The notes: generated from the sequence alone by a model not told the origin. A stretch of DNA of 5,211 nt from Bacteroidales bacterium (GCA_018432645.1 JAHDSP010000547.1:1-5211); one strand, 5' to 3'. Shown: positions 1 through 5,017, counted from the first letter of the stretch. Program-made: numbers and translations.

Positions 1-2
1 TC

Positions 3-134
3 GAAGGAATAAACAATAAAATTCAACTTGCTAAAAGAAGAGCTAGAGGTTATAGAAATATTAACAACTTTATCAATATGATTTATTTCTTATGTGCTAA
101 ACTAAAATTTGATTACCCACACTATCCGTTATAA
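3..134 (+). CDS. ISL3-family transposase, C-terminal fragment (5' end outside window)
   Basis: The 43 visible codons start with EGINNKIQLAKRRARGYRN and end with ...KLKFDYPHYPL before a TAA. The 'EG.NNK.....RRA.GYRN..NF' pattern is the C-terminal signature of IS204/IS1001/IS1096/IS1165 (ISL3) DDE transposases. In that family the Glu of the EGINNK segment is normally taken as the last member of the DDE triad, and here it is the first visible residue. The fragment is undamaged as far as it can be seen, so the upstream part may be intact or not. The last seven residues and the stop are encoded inside the terminal inverted repeat. Family assignment is firm; whether the whole copy is active cannot be judged. 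Confidence 0.85.
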   Translation, partial: EGINNKIQLAKRRARGYRNINNFINMIYFLCAKLKFDYPHYPL

Positions 135-138
135 AACC
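113..138. repeat. Right terminal inverted repeat of the ISL3-family element
   Basis: Read inward from 138 on the minus strand it begins GGTTTTATAACG and ends GTGGGTAA. The counterpart at 4960-4985 begins GGTTCTATAACG and ends GTGGGTAA. There are 5 mismatches in 26 bases, four of them in the middle. Outer and inner blocks are conserved, as is usual where transposase binds. The repeat overlaps the transposase reading frame, including its stop codon. Confidence 0.8.
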
Positions 139-171
139 TTTTTTCTTAACCATTTTTTAAAAAAATTATTT

Positions 172-179
172 TAATTTTG
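172..179 (+). promoter_or_regulatory. Candidate Bacteroidota -7 box (TAATTTTG) for the FKBP lipoprotein
   Basis: TAATTTTG matches the known Bacteroidota consensus TAnnTTTG exactly and ends 14 bases before the lipoprotein ATG, predicting a leader of roughly 10 nt. No clear TTTG at the usual -33 spacing is visible upstream, where the sequence is mostly A/T runs just outside the IS end. Confidence 0.6.
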
Positions 180-193
180 AAAAAACTATTAAT

Positions 194-742
194 ATGAAAT
201 TTGTTAATATTATCATTTTATCCTTTATAATTTTTTTAGCTTTAGCAGGTTGTGAATGCAAAAGGGATGATGAACATAATACTACAAAAGTAAATATGGA
301 TCCTGAACTATATGAGGAGCATTTATTAGAAGCTAATAAACTTTATCTAAAGCAAGAGCAAAGAGATATAGCCACTTATATTCAAAGAAATGGTTGGATA
401 ATGGATACTACACCAAGAGGTGTATTTTATATGATTTATAAAAATGGAGATGGTCCCTTGCCAGAAAAGGGAGATATTGTCAGATTTGCTTTTAAAACTA
501 TGCTTATCAATGATCTGATATGTTATGATTCTGATAAATCAGGACCAAAAGAGGTAGAATTAGGAAAGTCTGAAATAGAAAGTGGATTAGAAGAAGTATT
601 ATATTTTCTACCAGAAGGTACGCAAGCTTTTGCTATAATTCCCTCATTTTTGGCTTTTGGCTGGTTAGGTGATGCAGAGAGCATTCCTACTAGAGCTGTG
701 CTAATTTATGATTTACATATATTAAAGGTGATCAAAAGATAG
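194..742 (+). CDS. FKBP-type peptidyl-prolyl cis-trans isomerase, lipoprotein (GldI-like)
   Basis: Predicted lipid-anchored prolyl isomerase/chaperone that would assist folding of exported proteins. Residues 1-20 form a signal peptide with lipobox LAGC (Cys20 would be acylated), followed by a charged linker and helical stretch (about 25-70). The FKBP domain spans about 75-182: GDIV at 93-96, YDSD at 111-114, LGKSEIESGLEEVLYFLPEG at 123-142, then IIPSFLAFG at 148-156 and the closing strand LIYDLHILKV. The usual 'AYG' active-site Tyr is Phe155 and the Trp on the pocket floor is replaced by Leu132. Such changes occur in bacterial FKBPs but may lower catalysis. In Bacteroidota such lipoproteins include the gliding-associated GldI; no gliding genes are nearby, so that role is not implied. 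Start chosen from the signal peptide. The 182-aa length fits a single-domain FKBP lipoprotein. Confidence 0.9.
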   Translation: MKFVNIIILSFIIFLALAGCECKRDDEHNTTKVNMDPELYEEHLLEANKLYLKQEQRDIATYIQRNGWIMDTTPRGVFYMIYKNGDGPLPEKGDIVRFAFKTMLINDLICYDSDKSGPKEVELGKSEIESGLEEVLYFLPEGTQAFAIIPSFLAFGWLGDAESIPTRAVLIYDLHILKVIKR

Positions 743-746
743 AATA

Positions 747-1376
747 TCAAAATTCTTCATATGGCACTGGTAGTGGATGTCTAGAATTATAACGTAAAAG
801 AAAATTATATATTATTTTATTCTTCCTTTTAGCTTTTAAAAGTTCATTATATAGTAATTCATCTCGTTCTTTTAAAAATTTTAAAAAATTATCATAATTG
901 AAATAAAATCTTTTTCCTGTTTGCAGCTCTATTACATATTCAACGTTAACTTTTCTACGTTCTACTATTGGGTATGTAACCCAGTAATTATAATAGTAAT
1001 AATCATCGTATGAATTATAGTATGTTATTTCAATATCATAGAAGTGTATTAGTGATCCTATGATCGTAGCATGATAAAAATTATTTTCATATGCTTGCTT
1101 AATATAGACAGAATTATCTATAACAACAGCAAATAAAGTATCTAAACGACAATATTGCTCATTAATACTATCATTACAAGGTATCTCTACAGAGTACAAT
1201 GAGCCTCTATTATCTAATATTATTCTATAATCAGTATAGTCAGGATTATTATAATATAATGATTGAGGTTTTAAATATACTCCATCATTAAAAAAATATT
1301 TTCTAATTACAATTTCATTTTGAGAAAAAGCATTTAAAGAAATCAACAATATTAAGATAAAATATTTAAATCTCAT
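747..1376 (-). CDS. Secreted protein of unknown function, Bacteroidota 'DGVYL' type
   Basis: I do not know its function. Residues 1-18 are a classical signal peptide (RFK, hydrophobic core, then AFS before Gln19) with no lipobox Cys, so the product is probably periplasmic or surface exposed. The segment FFNDGVYLKPQSLYYNNP (28-45) and the C-terminal FLLRYNSRHPL (192-202) resemble a group of uncharacterised Bacteroidota secreted proteins that I recall as having a 'DGVYL' start and an 'RHP' end. The middle has an internal repeat-like pair of beta segments (VVIDNSVYIKQ, IIGSLIHFYDIE), a Tyr-rich stretch at 119-131 and two cysteines (67, 76). The C-terminal 45 residues look helical and lysine rich. 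Its ATG overlaps the thioesterase TGA (ATGA), so it is translated as the distal gene of that unit. Confidence 0.8.
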   Translation of the reverse strand: MRFKYFILILLISLNAFSQNEIVIRKYFFNDGVYLKPQSLYYNNPDYTDYRIILDNRGSLYSVEIPCNDSINEQYCRLDTLFAVVIDNSVYIKQAYENNFYHATIIGSLIHFYDIEITYYNSYDDYYYYNYWVTYPIVERRKVNVEYVIELQTGKRFYFNYDNFLKFLKERDELLYNELLKAKRKNKIIYNFLLRYNSRHPLPVPYEEF

Positions 1377-1768
1377 CTATTATCATATTGTTGAGCTAAT
1401 TTTAATAAAAAAGTAGGCTTATGAATAATAAATCTTTTATAAATGCCATCAGCTATTATACCTAGAGAATCATAAGCTTTTACCTCGAAAGTTAAAACAT
1501 TACCTTCTATTTTGATAAGTTTAGCAATACTTCTCACTGTATCACCTATTTTAGTGGCCTTCAGATGTTTTACATTAATCTCAATACCAACAGTACAATA
1601 ATCTGGTTCTAATCGTGGATCTACACAATCCATACAAGTTTTTTCCATAAATGCAACTAATGCTGGCGTAGAAAAAACATCTACTAATCCAGAGTCATAC
1701 TGTACTGCTGAATCTTCATAACTAACAATTTTCGATTCTTCATAAGTTAAACCAATTTCTAATTCCAT
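1373..1768 (-). CDS. Hotdog-fold thioesterase, FlK-like (fluoroacetyl-CoA thioesterase family)
   Basis: A 131-residue cytoplasmic hotdog-domain protein predicted to hydrolyse an acyl-CoA thioester. The central helix VFSTPALVAFMEKTCMDC (31-48) and the strand VGIEINVKHLKATKIGDTV (60-78) are typical of the family. In the characterised fluoroacetyl-CoA thioesterase FlK the catalytic residues are Thr42, Glu50 and His76. Here Thr34, Glu42 and His68 occur with the same spacings of 8 and 26, so the triad appears intact. This supports catalysis but not fluoroacetyl-CoA as substrate, since many Bacteroidota carry such genes without fluorometabolism. The gene starts 21 bases after tRNA-Arg with no promoter box in between, so it is probably transcribed from the tRNA promoter. 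It overlaps the next gene by 4 bases. Confidence 0.87.
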   Translation of the reverse strand: MELEIGLTYEESKIVSYEDSAVQYDSGLVDVFSTPALVAFMEKTCMDCVDPRLEPDYCTVGIEINVKHLKATKIGDTVRSIAKLIKIEGNVLTFEVKAYDSLGIIADGIYKRFIIHKPTFLLKLAQQYDNR

Positions 1769-1789
1769 AATTTAAAAAATTTTTATTAG

Positions 1790-1863
1790 TGACTCCGGAG
1801 GGACTCAAACCCACAACCCTCTGATCCGAAGTCAGATGCTCTATTCAATTGAGCTACGGAGCC
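1790..1863 (-). tRNA. tRNA-Arg (anticodon UCG)
   Basis: A 74-nt cloverleaf on the minus strand, without encoded CCA. Acceptor GGCTCCG pairs with CGGAGTC (one G-U), D stem GCTC/GAGC, anticodon stem TCTGA/TCAGA around the loop CTTCGGA, giving anticodon UCG for CGN arginine codons. The T arm is GTGGG/CCCTC around TTTGAGT and contains one U-U opposition at positions 50-64. UCG in place of the common ACG (read as inosine) is noteworthy. The -7 box at 1873-1880 ends 9 bases upstream, and the thioesterase gene follows after 21 bases. Confidence 0.93.
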
Positions 1864-1872
1864 TAATATTAA

Positions 1873-1880
1873 CAAAATTA
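1873..1880 (-). promoter_or_regulatory. Candidate -7 box (TAATTTTG) for tRNA-Arg and the downstream genes
   Basis: Read on the minus strand, TAATTTTG ends 9 bases before the first tRNA base, as expected for a promoter giving a short 5' leader removed by RNase P. A TTG occurs 11 bases upstream of the box, closer than the described -33 spacing, so it may be chance. Confidence 0.65.
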
Positions 1881-1940
1881 TACATTTTTTTCAATATTAA
1901 CATTTTTTACAAAAACATATAATAAAATAATTAGTAATTT

Positions 1941-2480
1941 TTATTCCTTATCTATATAATAAACCTCCCTATTCAATTCATTTCTTAATAAATCTAATGA
2001 TTTTTTAATAGCAGGATAGTCTTTTTGAAGATACAATTCGAAAATTTTAATAGCAAATTCTGAATATGTATCATGAGCATCATTATATGCTTGATTGATG
2101 ATTTGTATCATTTCTTCTTTAGCAGCTACCACGGATAGCCATGCTTTTCTACTAACATAAATTTGCTGACTTAGATTATATTCATATTCTTGTCTCACTA
2201 CATCTAGCATATATTTTTGTAAGGCAGATGTATTCTCAAAATTTTCTTTAGACATTTTAGTCAATAACTGCTCTGGAGCTATTCTTTCTAAAAACAATGC
2301 TAATCTCTCGTATGCTTGTATTTTTAAAGGTAAAAAATTTTTCCTCACATCTTCATCTCTAAGTGAACGTATTTCTTTTGAATGTCTTTCATTCATAGAT
2401 TTTAATACAAATAATGCTGTTATAAAAACTATTAAAGAAGGCACCAAAACTAGTAAAACTGTTATTATTCCTTGATTCAT
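1941..2480 (-). CDS. Membrane-anchored helical protein, DUF7935 type
   Basis: Function unknown. One N-terminal transmembrane helix (about residues 5-27, ITVLLVLVPSLIVFITALFV) is followed by a charged stretch and an almost entirely alpha-helical body predicted to be cytosolic or coiled-coil. The segments LPLKIQAYERLALFLERI (50-67) and NLSQQIYVSRKAW (102-114) match a pattern I recall from a Bacteroidota-restricted family now called DUF7935, whose members are about this length. The start is supported by the transmembrane segment beginning at once and by a promoter box only 7 bases upstream, which predicts a leader of a few nucleotides at most. It lies 64 bp downstream of folP on the same strand but has its own box, so it need not depend on folP transcription. 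Confidence 0.8.
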   Translation of the reverse strand: MNQGIITVLLVLVPSLIVFITALFVLKSMNERHSKEIRSLRDEDVRKNFLPLKIQAYERLALFLERIAPEQLLTKMSKENFENTSALQKYMLDVVRQEYEYNLSQQIYVSRKAWLSVVAAKEEMIQIINQAYNDAHDTYSEFAIKIFELYLQKDYPAIKKSLDLLRNELNREVYYIDKE

Positions 2481-2487
2481 TTTTTTA

Positions 2488-2495
2488 CAAAATTA
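2488..2495 (-). promoter_or_regulatory. Candidate -7 box (TAATTTTG) for the DUF7935-type gene
   Basis: Minus-strand TAATTTTG ending 7 bases before the ATG at 2480. With the usual placement of this element the transcript would start about 3 nt before the ATG, or at it, giving a nearly leaderless mRNA. No good -33 TTTG is visible. Confidence 0.5.
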
Positions 2496-2544
2496 CATAA
2501 AAATTTATTATCTCTTCTTAATATTCATTTAATTTTTAAATGTC

Positions 2545-3384
2545 CTATTTATTTGCAATTAATAAGTTATATAGTTGAATAATATAATTAGCTTCTTTGA
2601 CATCGTGTACTCTCAAAATATCAGCATTATTTATCAAAGCTTGTAGATTAAGAGCAGATGTAGGACATAGAGCATCATCAGGAGATATATCTAGTGCTTT
2701 ATATATCATACTTTTCCGCGATAAACCAACTAAAATAGGCCTATTATGGATGGTAAACTCTTTTAAATGATTTAAAATTTTATAATTATGTTCTATAGTT
2801 TTGCCAAATCCAAAACCAGGATCAATTATTATATCGTGAATGCCAGCATCTGATAAAACATGTAACCTTTCCGAAAAAAAATAATTTATTTCTTCGATAA
2901 CATCATTATAATGTGGATTTATCTGCATAGTAGATGGAGTCCCCTGCATGTGCATAGCAATATAAGGTATATGTGCATTAGCTACAGTTGTGATAATCTC
3001 TGGCTCCATCAATCCACTCGAAATATCATTTATTATATCAGCACCTTCGTCTATAGCATATTTAGCTGTTTTAGCATGATATGTATCAATAGAGATTATA
3101 ATATTGGGAAATTTTTTTCGAATATGAGGTAAAATGCTAGAAAGTCTTTCGATTTCTTCTTCAGCAATTAATGGAGTAGATTGTGGACGTGTAGATTCTG
3201 CTCCTATGTCTATGATCGCAGCACCATCATTAATCATAGATTCTACTTTGCTAATAGCCTGCTCTACTGATTTAACTCTACTATCTGCAAAATAAGAATC
3301 TGGGGTATAATTTATTATCCCCATTATAGCTGGTAATTTGATTTCTACTAATTGGTTTCTAAAATTAAATCTAATCTTTTCCAT
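2545..3384 (-). CDS. folP: Dihydropteroate synthase
   Basis: Condenses 6-hydroxymethyl-7,8-dihydropterin pyrophosphate with p-aminobenzoate to give 7,8-dihydropteroate in folate synthesis; it is the sulfonamide target. The 279 residues form one complete TIM barrel of normal length. Ligand residues known from E. coli DHPS can be placed: Asn25 in MGIINYTPDS (E. coli Asn22), Thr65-Arg66 in ESTRP, Asp100 (Asp96), Asn119 (Asn115), Asp188 in DPGFGFGKT (Asp185), Lys224 in GLSRKS (Lys221), and Arg258/His260 in LRVHDV (Arg255/His257). All are present, so the enzyme should be active. Oddities: the usual N-V-TPDS is N-Y-TPDS and the usual Gly in the 'GT' before the last helix is Pro241. It is divergent from tmk with 42 bp between start codons. 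Confidence 0.97.
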   Translation of the reverse strand: MEKIRFNFRNQLVEIKLPAIMGIINYTPDSYFADSRVKSVEQAISKVESMINDGAAIIDIGAESTRPQSTPLIAEEEIERLSSILPHIRKKFPNIIISIDTYHAKTAKYAIDEGADIINDISSGLMEPEIITTVANAHIPYIAMHMQGTPSTMQINPHYNDVIEEINYFFSERLHVLSDAGIHDIIIDPGFGFGKTIEHNYKILNHLKEFTIHNRPILVGLSRKSMIYKALDISPDDALCPTSALNLQALINNADILRVHDVKEANYIIQLYNLLIANK

Positions 3385-3393
3385 TTTATTTTT

Positions 3394-3422
3394 TAATTTT
3401 ACAAAATTAGAAAATAATCTTG
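3394..3422 (+). promoter_or_regulatory. Possible promoter elements for tmk
   Basis: Two near matches to TAnnTTTG lie on the + strand: TAATTTTA at 3394-3401 (last base differs) and TAATCTTG at 3415-3422 (one C in place of T). The first would give a leader of about 20 nt; the second, ending 4 bases before the ATG, would give a leaderless message. I cannot choose between them. Confidence 0.3.
3402..3409 (-). promoter_or_regulatory. Candidate -7 box (TAATTTTG) for folP
   Basis: Minus-strand TAATTTTG ending 17 bases before the folP ATG. It abuts the + strand TAATTTTA at 3394-3401, making a 16-bp near-palindrome of two 7-bp arms around AC. The folP and tmk promoters may thus be back to back. Confidence 0.6.
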
Positions 3423-3426
3423 CAAA

Positions 3427-4095
3427 ATGAGAAAAGGTAAATTTATAGTGATTGAAGGCTTGGATGGATGCGGTAAATCTACACAGATAGACCTATTGAC
3501 AAGTGCACTGCATCATAAAAATATAAATAGTCTAACCATACATTTTCCTAGACGTAGCGATAAAGAATCTCCACTTTGGGGAACCATGATAAAGAAATTT
3601 TTGGACGGTTATTATGGTAATATAGACAAGGTACATCCAGAGCTTGTAGCACTTCTATTTGCGGGTGATAGATATAATGCAGCAGATGAAATCAATAAAA
3701 ATTTGAATTCAGGAAATTGGATAATATGCGATAGATATGTTTTGTCTAACATTGCTTATCAAGGTGCTAAACTACCTTATGAAAATTGGAACAGTTTTGC
3801 TTATTGGATTTTAAAAACAGAGTATGAATATTTTAAAATTCCTAAACCAGATCTACAGATTATTCTATCAATGCCATTTCACTTTATAGAAAATAATCTT
3901 AAAATTAGAAAACAAAATTTTGAAGAAGACATTCATGAGCAATCTATGACCTTCCTAAAAAATGTAGAAAATATGTATGATTGGATAATAGAAAATATTC
4001 AAGATGATATTAAATCATTACATTATAATGAAATTAAAAATATTAATGATATTCACAAAGACATAATGCAAATAATAGATACACAATATTTTTAA
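3427..4095 (+). CDS. tmk: Thymidylate kinase (dTMP kinase)
   Basis: Cytosolic P-loop kinase that phosphorylates dTMP to dTDP with ATP, an essential step in dTTP supply. The Walker A loop is GLDGCGKST at 11-19, directly after the first strand FIVIE. LLFAGDRY (76-83) and CDRYVLSNIAYQGAK (101-115) are the nucleotide-binding DR(Y) motifs typical of Tmk; Asp102-Arg103-Tyr104 match the conserved DRY. The LID region is around 157-170 (NLKIRKQNFEEDIH). At 222 residues the length is normal. The start is set by MRKGKFIVIEG, which places the P-loop at the usual distance. The gene is divergent from folP; both feed thymidylate synthesis, though shared control is only suggested by the short common promoter region. 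The C-terminal third is rich in Ile, Asn and Lys, in line with the AT bias. Confidence 0.95.
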   Translation: MRKGKFIVIEGLDGCGKSTQIDLLTSALHHKNINSLTIHFPRRSDKESPLWGTMIKKFLDGYYGNIDKVHPELVALLFAGDRYNAADEINKNLNSGNWIICDRYVLSNIAYQGAKLPYENWNSFAYWILKTEYEYFKIPKPDLQIILSMPFHFIENNLKIRKQNFEEDIHEQSMTFLKNVENMYDWIIENIQDDIKSLHYNEIKNINDIHKDIMQIIDTQYF

Positions 4096-4183
4096 ATAAT
4101 TATTAATGTTTTTATTCTTTTGCCATTTATTTTAGCCATATATATTTATTGAAATGTTACAATCAATTGCGGCAAAGTGTAAA

Positions 4184-4213
4184 TTTATAACAATAGTTAT
4201 AAAAATATTTTTT
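4184..4213 (+). terminator. Possible weak hairpin terminator after tmk
   Basis: TTTATAAC (4184-4191) pairs perfectly with GTTATAAA (4196-4203) around the 4-base loop AATA, and a run of six T follows at 4208-4213. The stem has only one G-C pair, so it may be a weak terminator or chance in AT-rich DNA. Its position between tmk and the tRNA-Glu promoter fits a terminator. Confidence 0.35.
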
Positions 4214-4231
4214 AGATTGAAAAAATATTAC

Positions 4232-4239
4232 TAATTTTG
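4232..4239 (+). promoter_or_regulatory. Candidate -7 box (TAATTTTG) for tRNA-Glu and rpsT
   Basis: TAATTTTG ends 13 bases before the tRNA-Glu 5' end. ATTGAAAAAA begins 16 bases upstream of the box and also occurs at a similar distance from the tRNA-Arg box, so the two tRNA promoters look alike. No other box is seen before rpsT. Confidence 0.65.
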
Positions 4240-4252
4240 CAAAAATTATTTT

Positions 4253-4327
4253 GGCCCATTCGTCTAGACGGCCTAGGACGCCAGGTTTTCATCCTGGAAA
4301 TCGGGGGTTCGAATCCCCCATGGGTCA
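4253..4327 (+). tRNA. tRNA-Glu (anticodon UUC)
   Basis: A 75-nt cloverleaf without encoded CCA. Acceptor GGCCCAT pairs with ATGGGTC (one G-U), D stem GTCT/GGAC, anticodon stem CCAGG/CCTGG around TTTTCAT giving UUC, variable loop AAATC, and a perfect five-pair T stem GGGGG/CCCCC around TTCGAAT. It reads GAA and GAG. The rpsT start lies 23 bases downstream, so the two are probably one transcript cut by tRNA processing enzymes. Confidence 0.96.
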
Positions 4328-4350
4328 CTAAATAAAAAAATTTTTAAACT

Positions 4351-4620
4351 ATGGCACATCATAAATCGGCAAAAAAACGCATTAGATCTAATGAAAAGAA
4401 AAGACTTTATAATAGATATTATAAAAAGACTATGCGTACTATGATTAAGAAAATTTTAGCAACGACAGATCCTAACGAAGCTATAAATATGTTACCATCA
4501 TTTTATTCAATTGTAGATAAAAATGTAAAAAGAGGTATCATACATAAAAATAAAGGAGCTAATTTAAAACATAAAATTACTAAAGAGTTAAATAAAAGAA
4601 AAAATTTAACTACGGCATAA
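4351..4620 (+). CDS. rpsT: 30S ribosomal protein S20
   Basis: Small-subunit protein that binds the 5' domain of 16S rRNA as a long helical bundle. The 89 residues begin MAHHKSAKKRIRSNEKKR, the family's diagnostic N-terminus, continue with basic helices, and include the conserved 'K.GIIHKNKGANLKHKI' segment (60-77). Length is normal for S20 (about 85-90). The start ATG is fixed by that N-terminus. It follows tRNA-Glu with no promoter between and ends before a strong hairpin at 4652, so tRNA-Glu and rpsT appear to form a complete two-gene unit. The gene uses rare CGC and CGT arginine codons as well as AGA. Confidence 0.97.
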   Translation: MAHHKSAKKRIRSNEKKRLYNRYYKKTMRTMIKKILATTDPNEAINMLPSFYSIVDKNVKRGIIHKNKGANLKHKITKELNKRKNLTTA

Positions 4621-4651
4621 TTAGTTCTGTAATATACAAAATATTTTAACT

Positions 4652-4689
4652 AAAATACATTATATTGTTTGAGATATAATGTATTTTTT
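4652..4689 (+). terminator. Hairpin terminator of the tRNA-Glu-rpsT unit
   Basis: A perfect 14-bp inverted repeat (4652-4665 with 4674-4687; core AATACATTATAT) encloses the 8-base loop TGTTTGAG and runs into six consecutive T at 4684-4689. It starts 31 bases after the rpsT stop. The mirrored A-run on the left could also let it act for transcription coming from the right. Confidence 0.8.
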
Positions 4690-4959
4690 ATTTATATATG
4701 CTTTTATAAATAAACTATTAAAAATCTTTTGAGAGTTTATATATCAGCTTTATTTATATCAATTTTTTGTTTTATTTTGATGTAATTTATATTAACCATC
4801 AACCAAATTAATCTTTTAATTATATTTATTCTTTTATATTAAAAAATGTCGTTAAAAAGAATAGTTACTATAGAATGTTAAAAGGAGTTCATTAAATTCA
4901 AATTATAATTTTTAAATATTAATGATTTTGAGAAGGGCGATGGAGAAAGATAAAATATT
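4690..4959. other. Gene-free AT-rich stretch between rpsT and the IS left end
   Basis: About 270 bases with stop codons in all frames and no reading frame that I recognise. It holds a weak imperfect inverted repeat (ATAAACT at 4710-4716, AGTTTAT at 4734-4740) and two mini-frames of 11 and 15 codons (from 4846 and 4922) with no convincing homology. It could be decayed sequence of a former gene or simple spacer; nothing visible decides this. Confidence 0.6.
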
Positions 4960-4985
4960 GGTTCTATAACGTTTTGAGTGGGTAA
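4960..4985. repeat. Left terminal inverted repeat of the ISL3-family element
   Basis: Begins GGTTCTATAACG and ends GAGTGGGTAA. It is the inverted match (21 of 26) of 113-138. The 8 bases before it, AAAATATT, would be the left copy of a target duplication, 8 bp being usual for ISL3; the partner lies outside the window. Confidence 0.8.
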
Positions 4986-5017
4986 ATAAAAAAATAGTAA
5001 ATTTGGATAAAAAAGAT

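Larger units (their letters stand above)
1..138 (+). mobile_element. Right end of an ISL3-family insertion sequence (cut by window edge)
   Basis: This is the 3' part of an IS element whose left part lies outside the window. It holds the C-terminus of an ISL3-type transposase (stop at 132-134) and a 26-bp terminal inverted repeat ending at 138. The boundary at 138 comes from matching this end, as reverse complement, to the left end of another element at 4960-4985 (21 of 26 positions identical). The target-site duplication cannot be tested because the other end of this copy is not visible. The flank 139-146 differs from the 8 bases before 4960, as expected for two separate insertions. Confidence 0.82.

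Noticed and set aside
2911..3132. A 73-codon open frame on the + strand inside folP
   Set aside because: It lies wholly within the complement of a well-supported folP, has no family resemblance and no promoter or start context.
4118..4178. TTTGCC / GGCAAA inverted pair between tmk and tRNA-Glu as a riboswitch or terminator stem
   Set aside because: Six base pairs with a loop of nearly 50 bases; no supporting T-tract or known riboswitch core.
4846..4881. Eleven-codon frame MSLKRIVTIEC
   Set aside because: Too short and without any recognisable family or conserved context.
4922..4969. Mini-frame containing LRRAMEKDK, reminiscent of the LRRAMGKK motif of DNA polymerase III alpha
   Set aside because: Only about nine residues match, the flanking codons in all frames show no further DnaE similarity, and the frame runs into the IS repeat. 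Too short to support a dnaE remnant.
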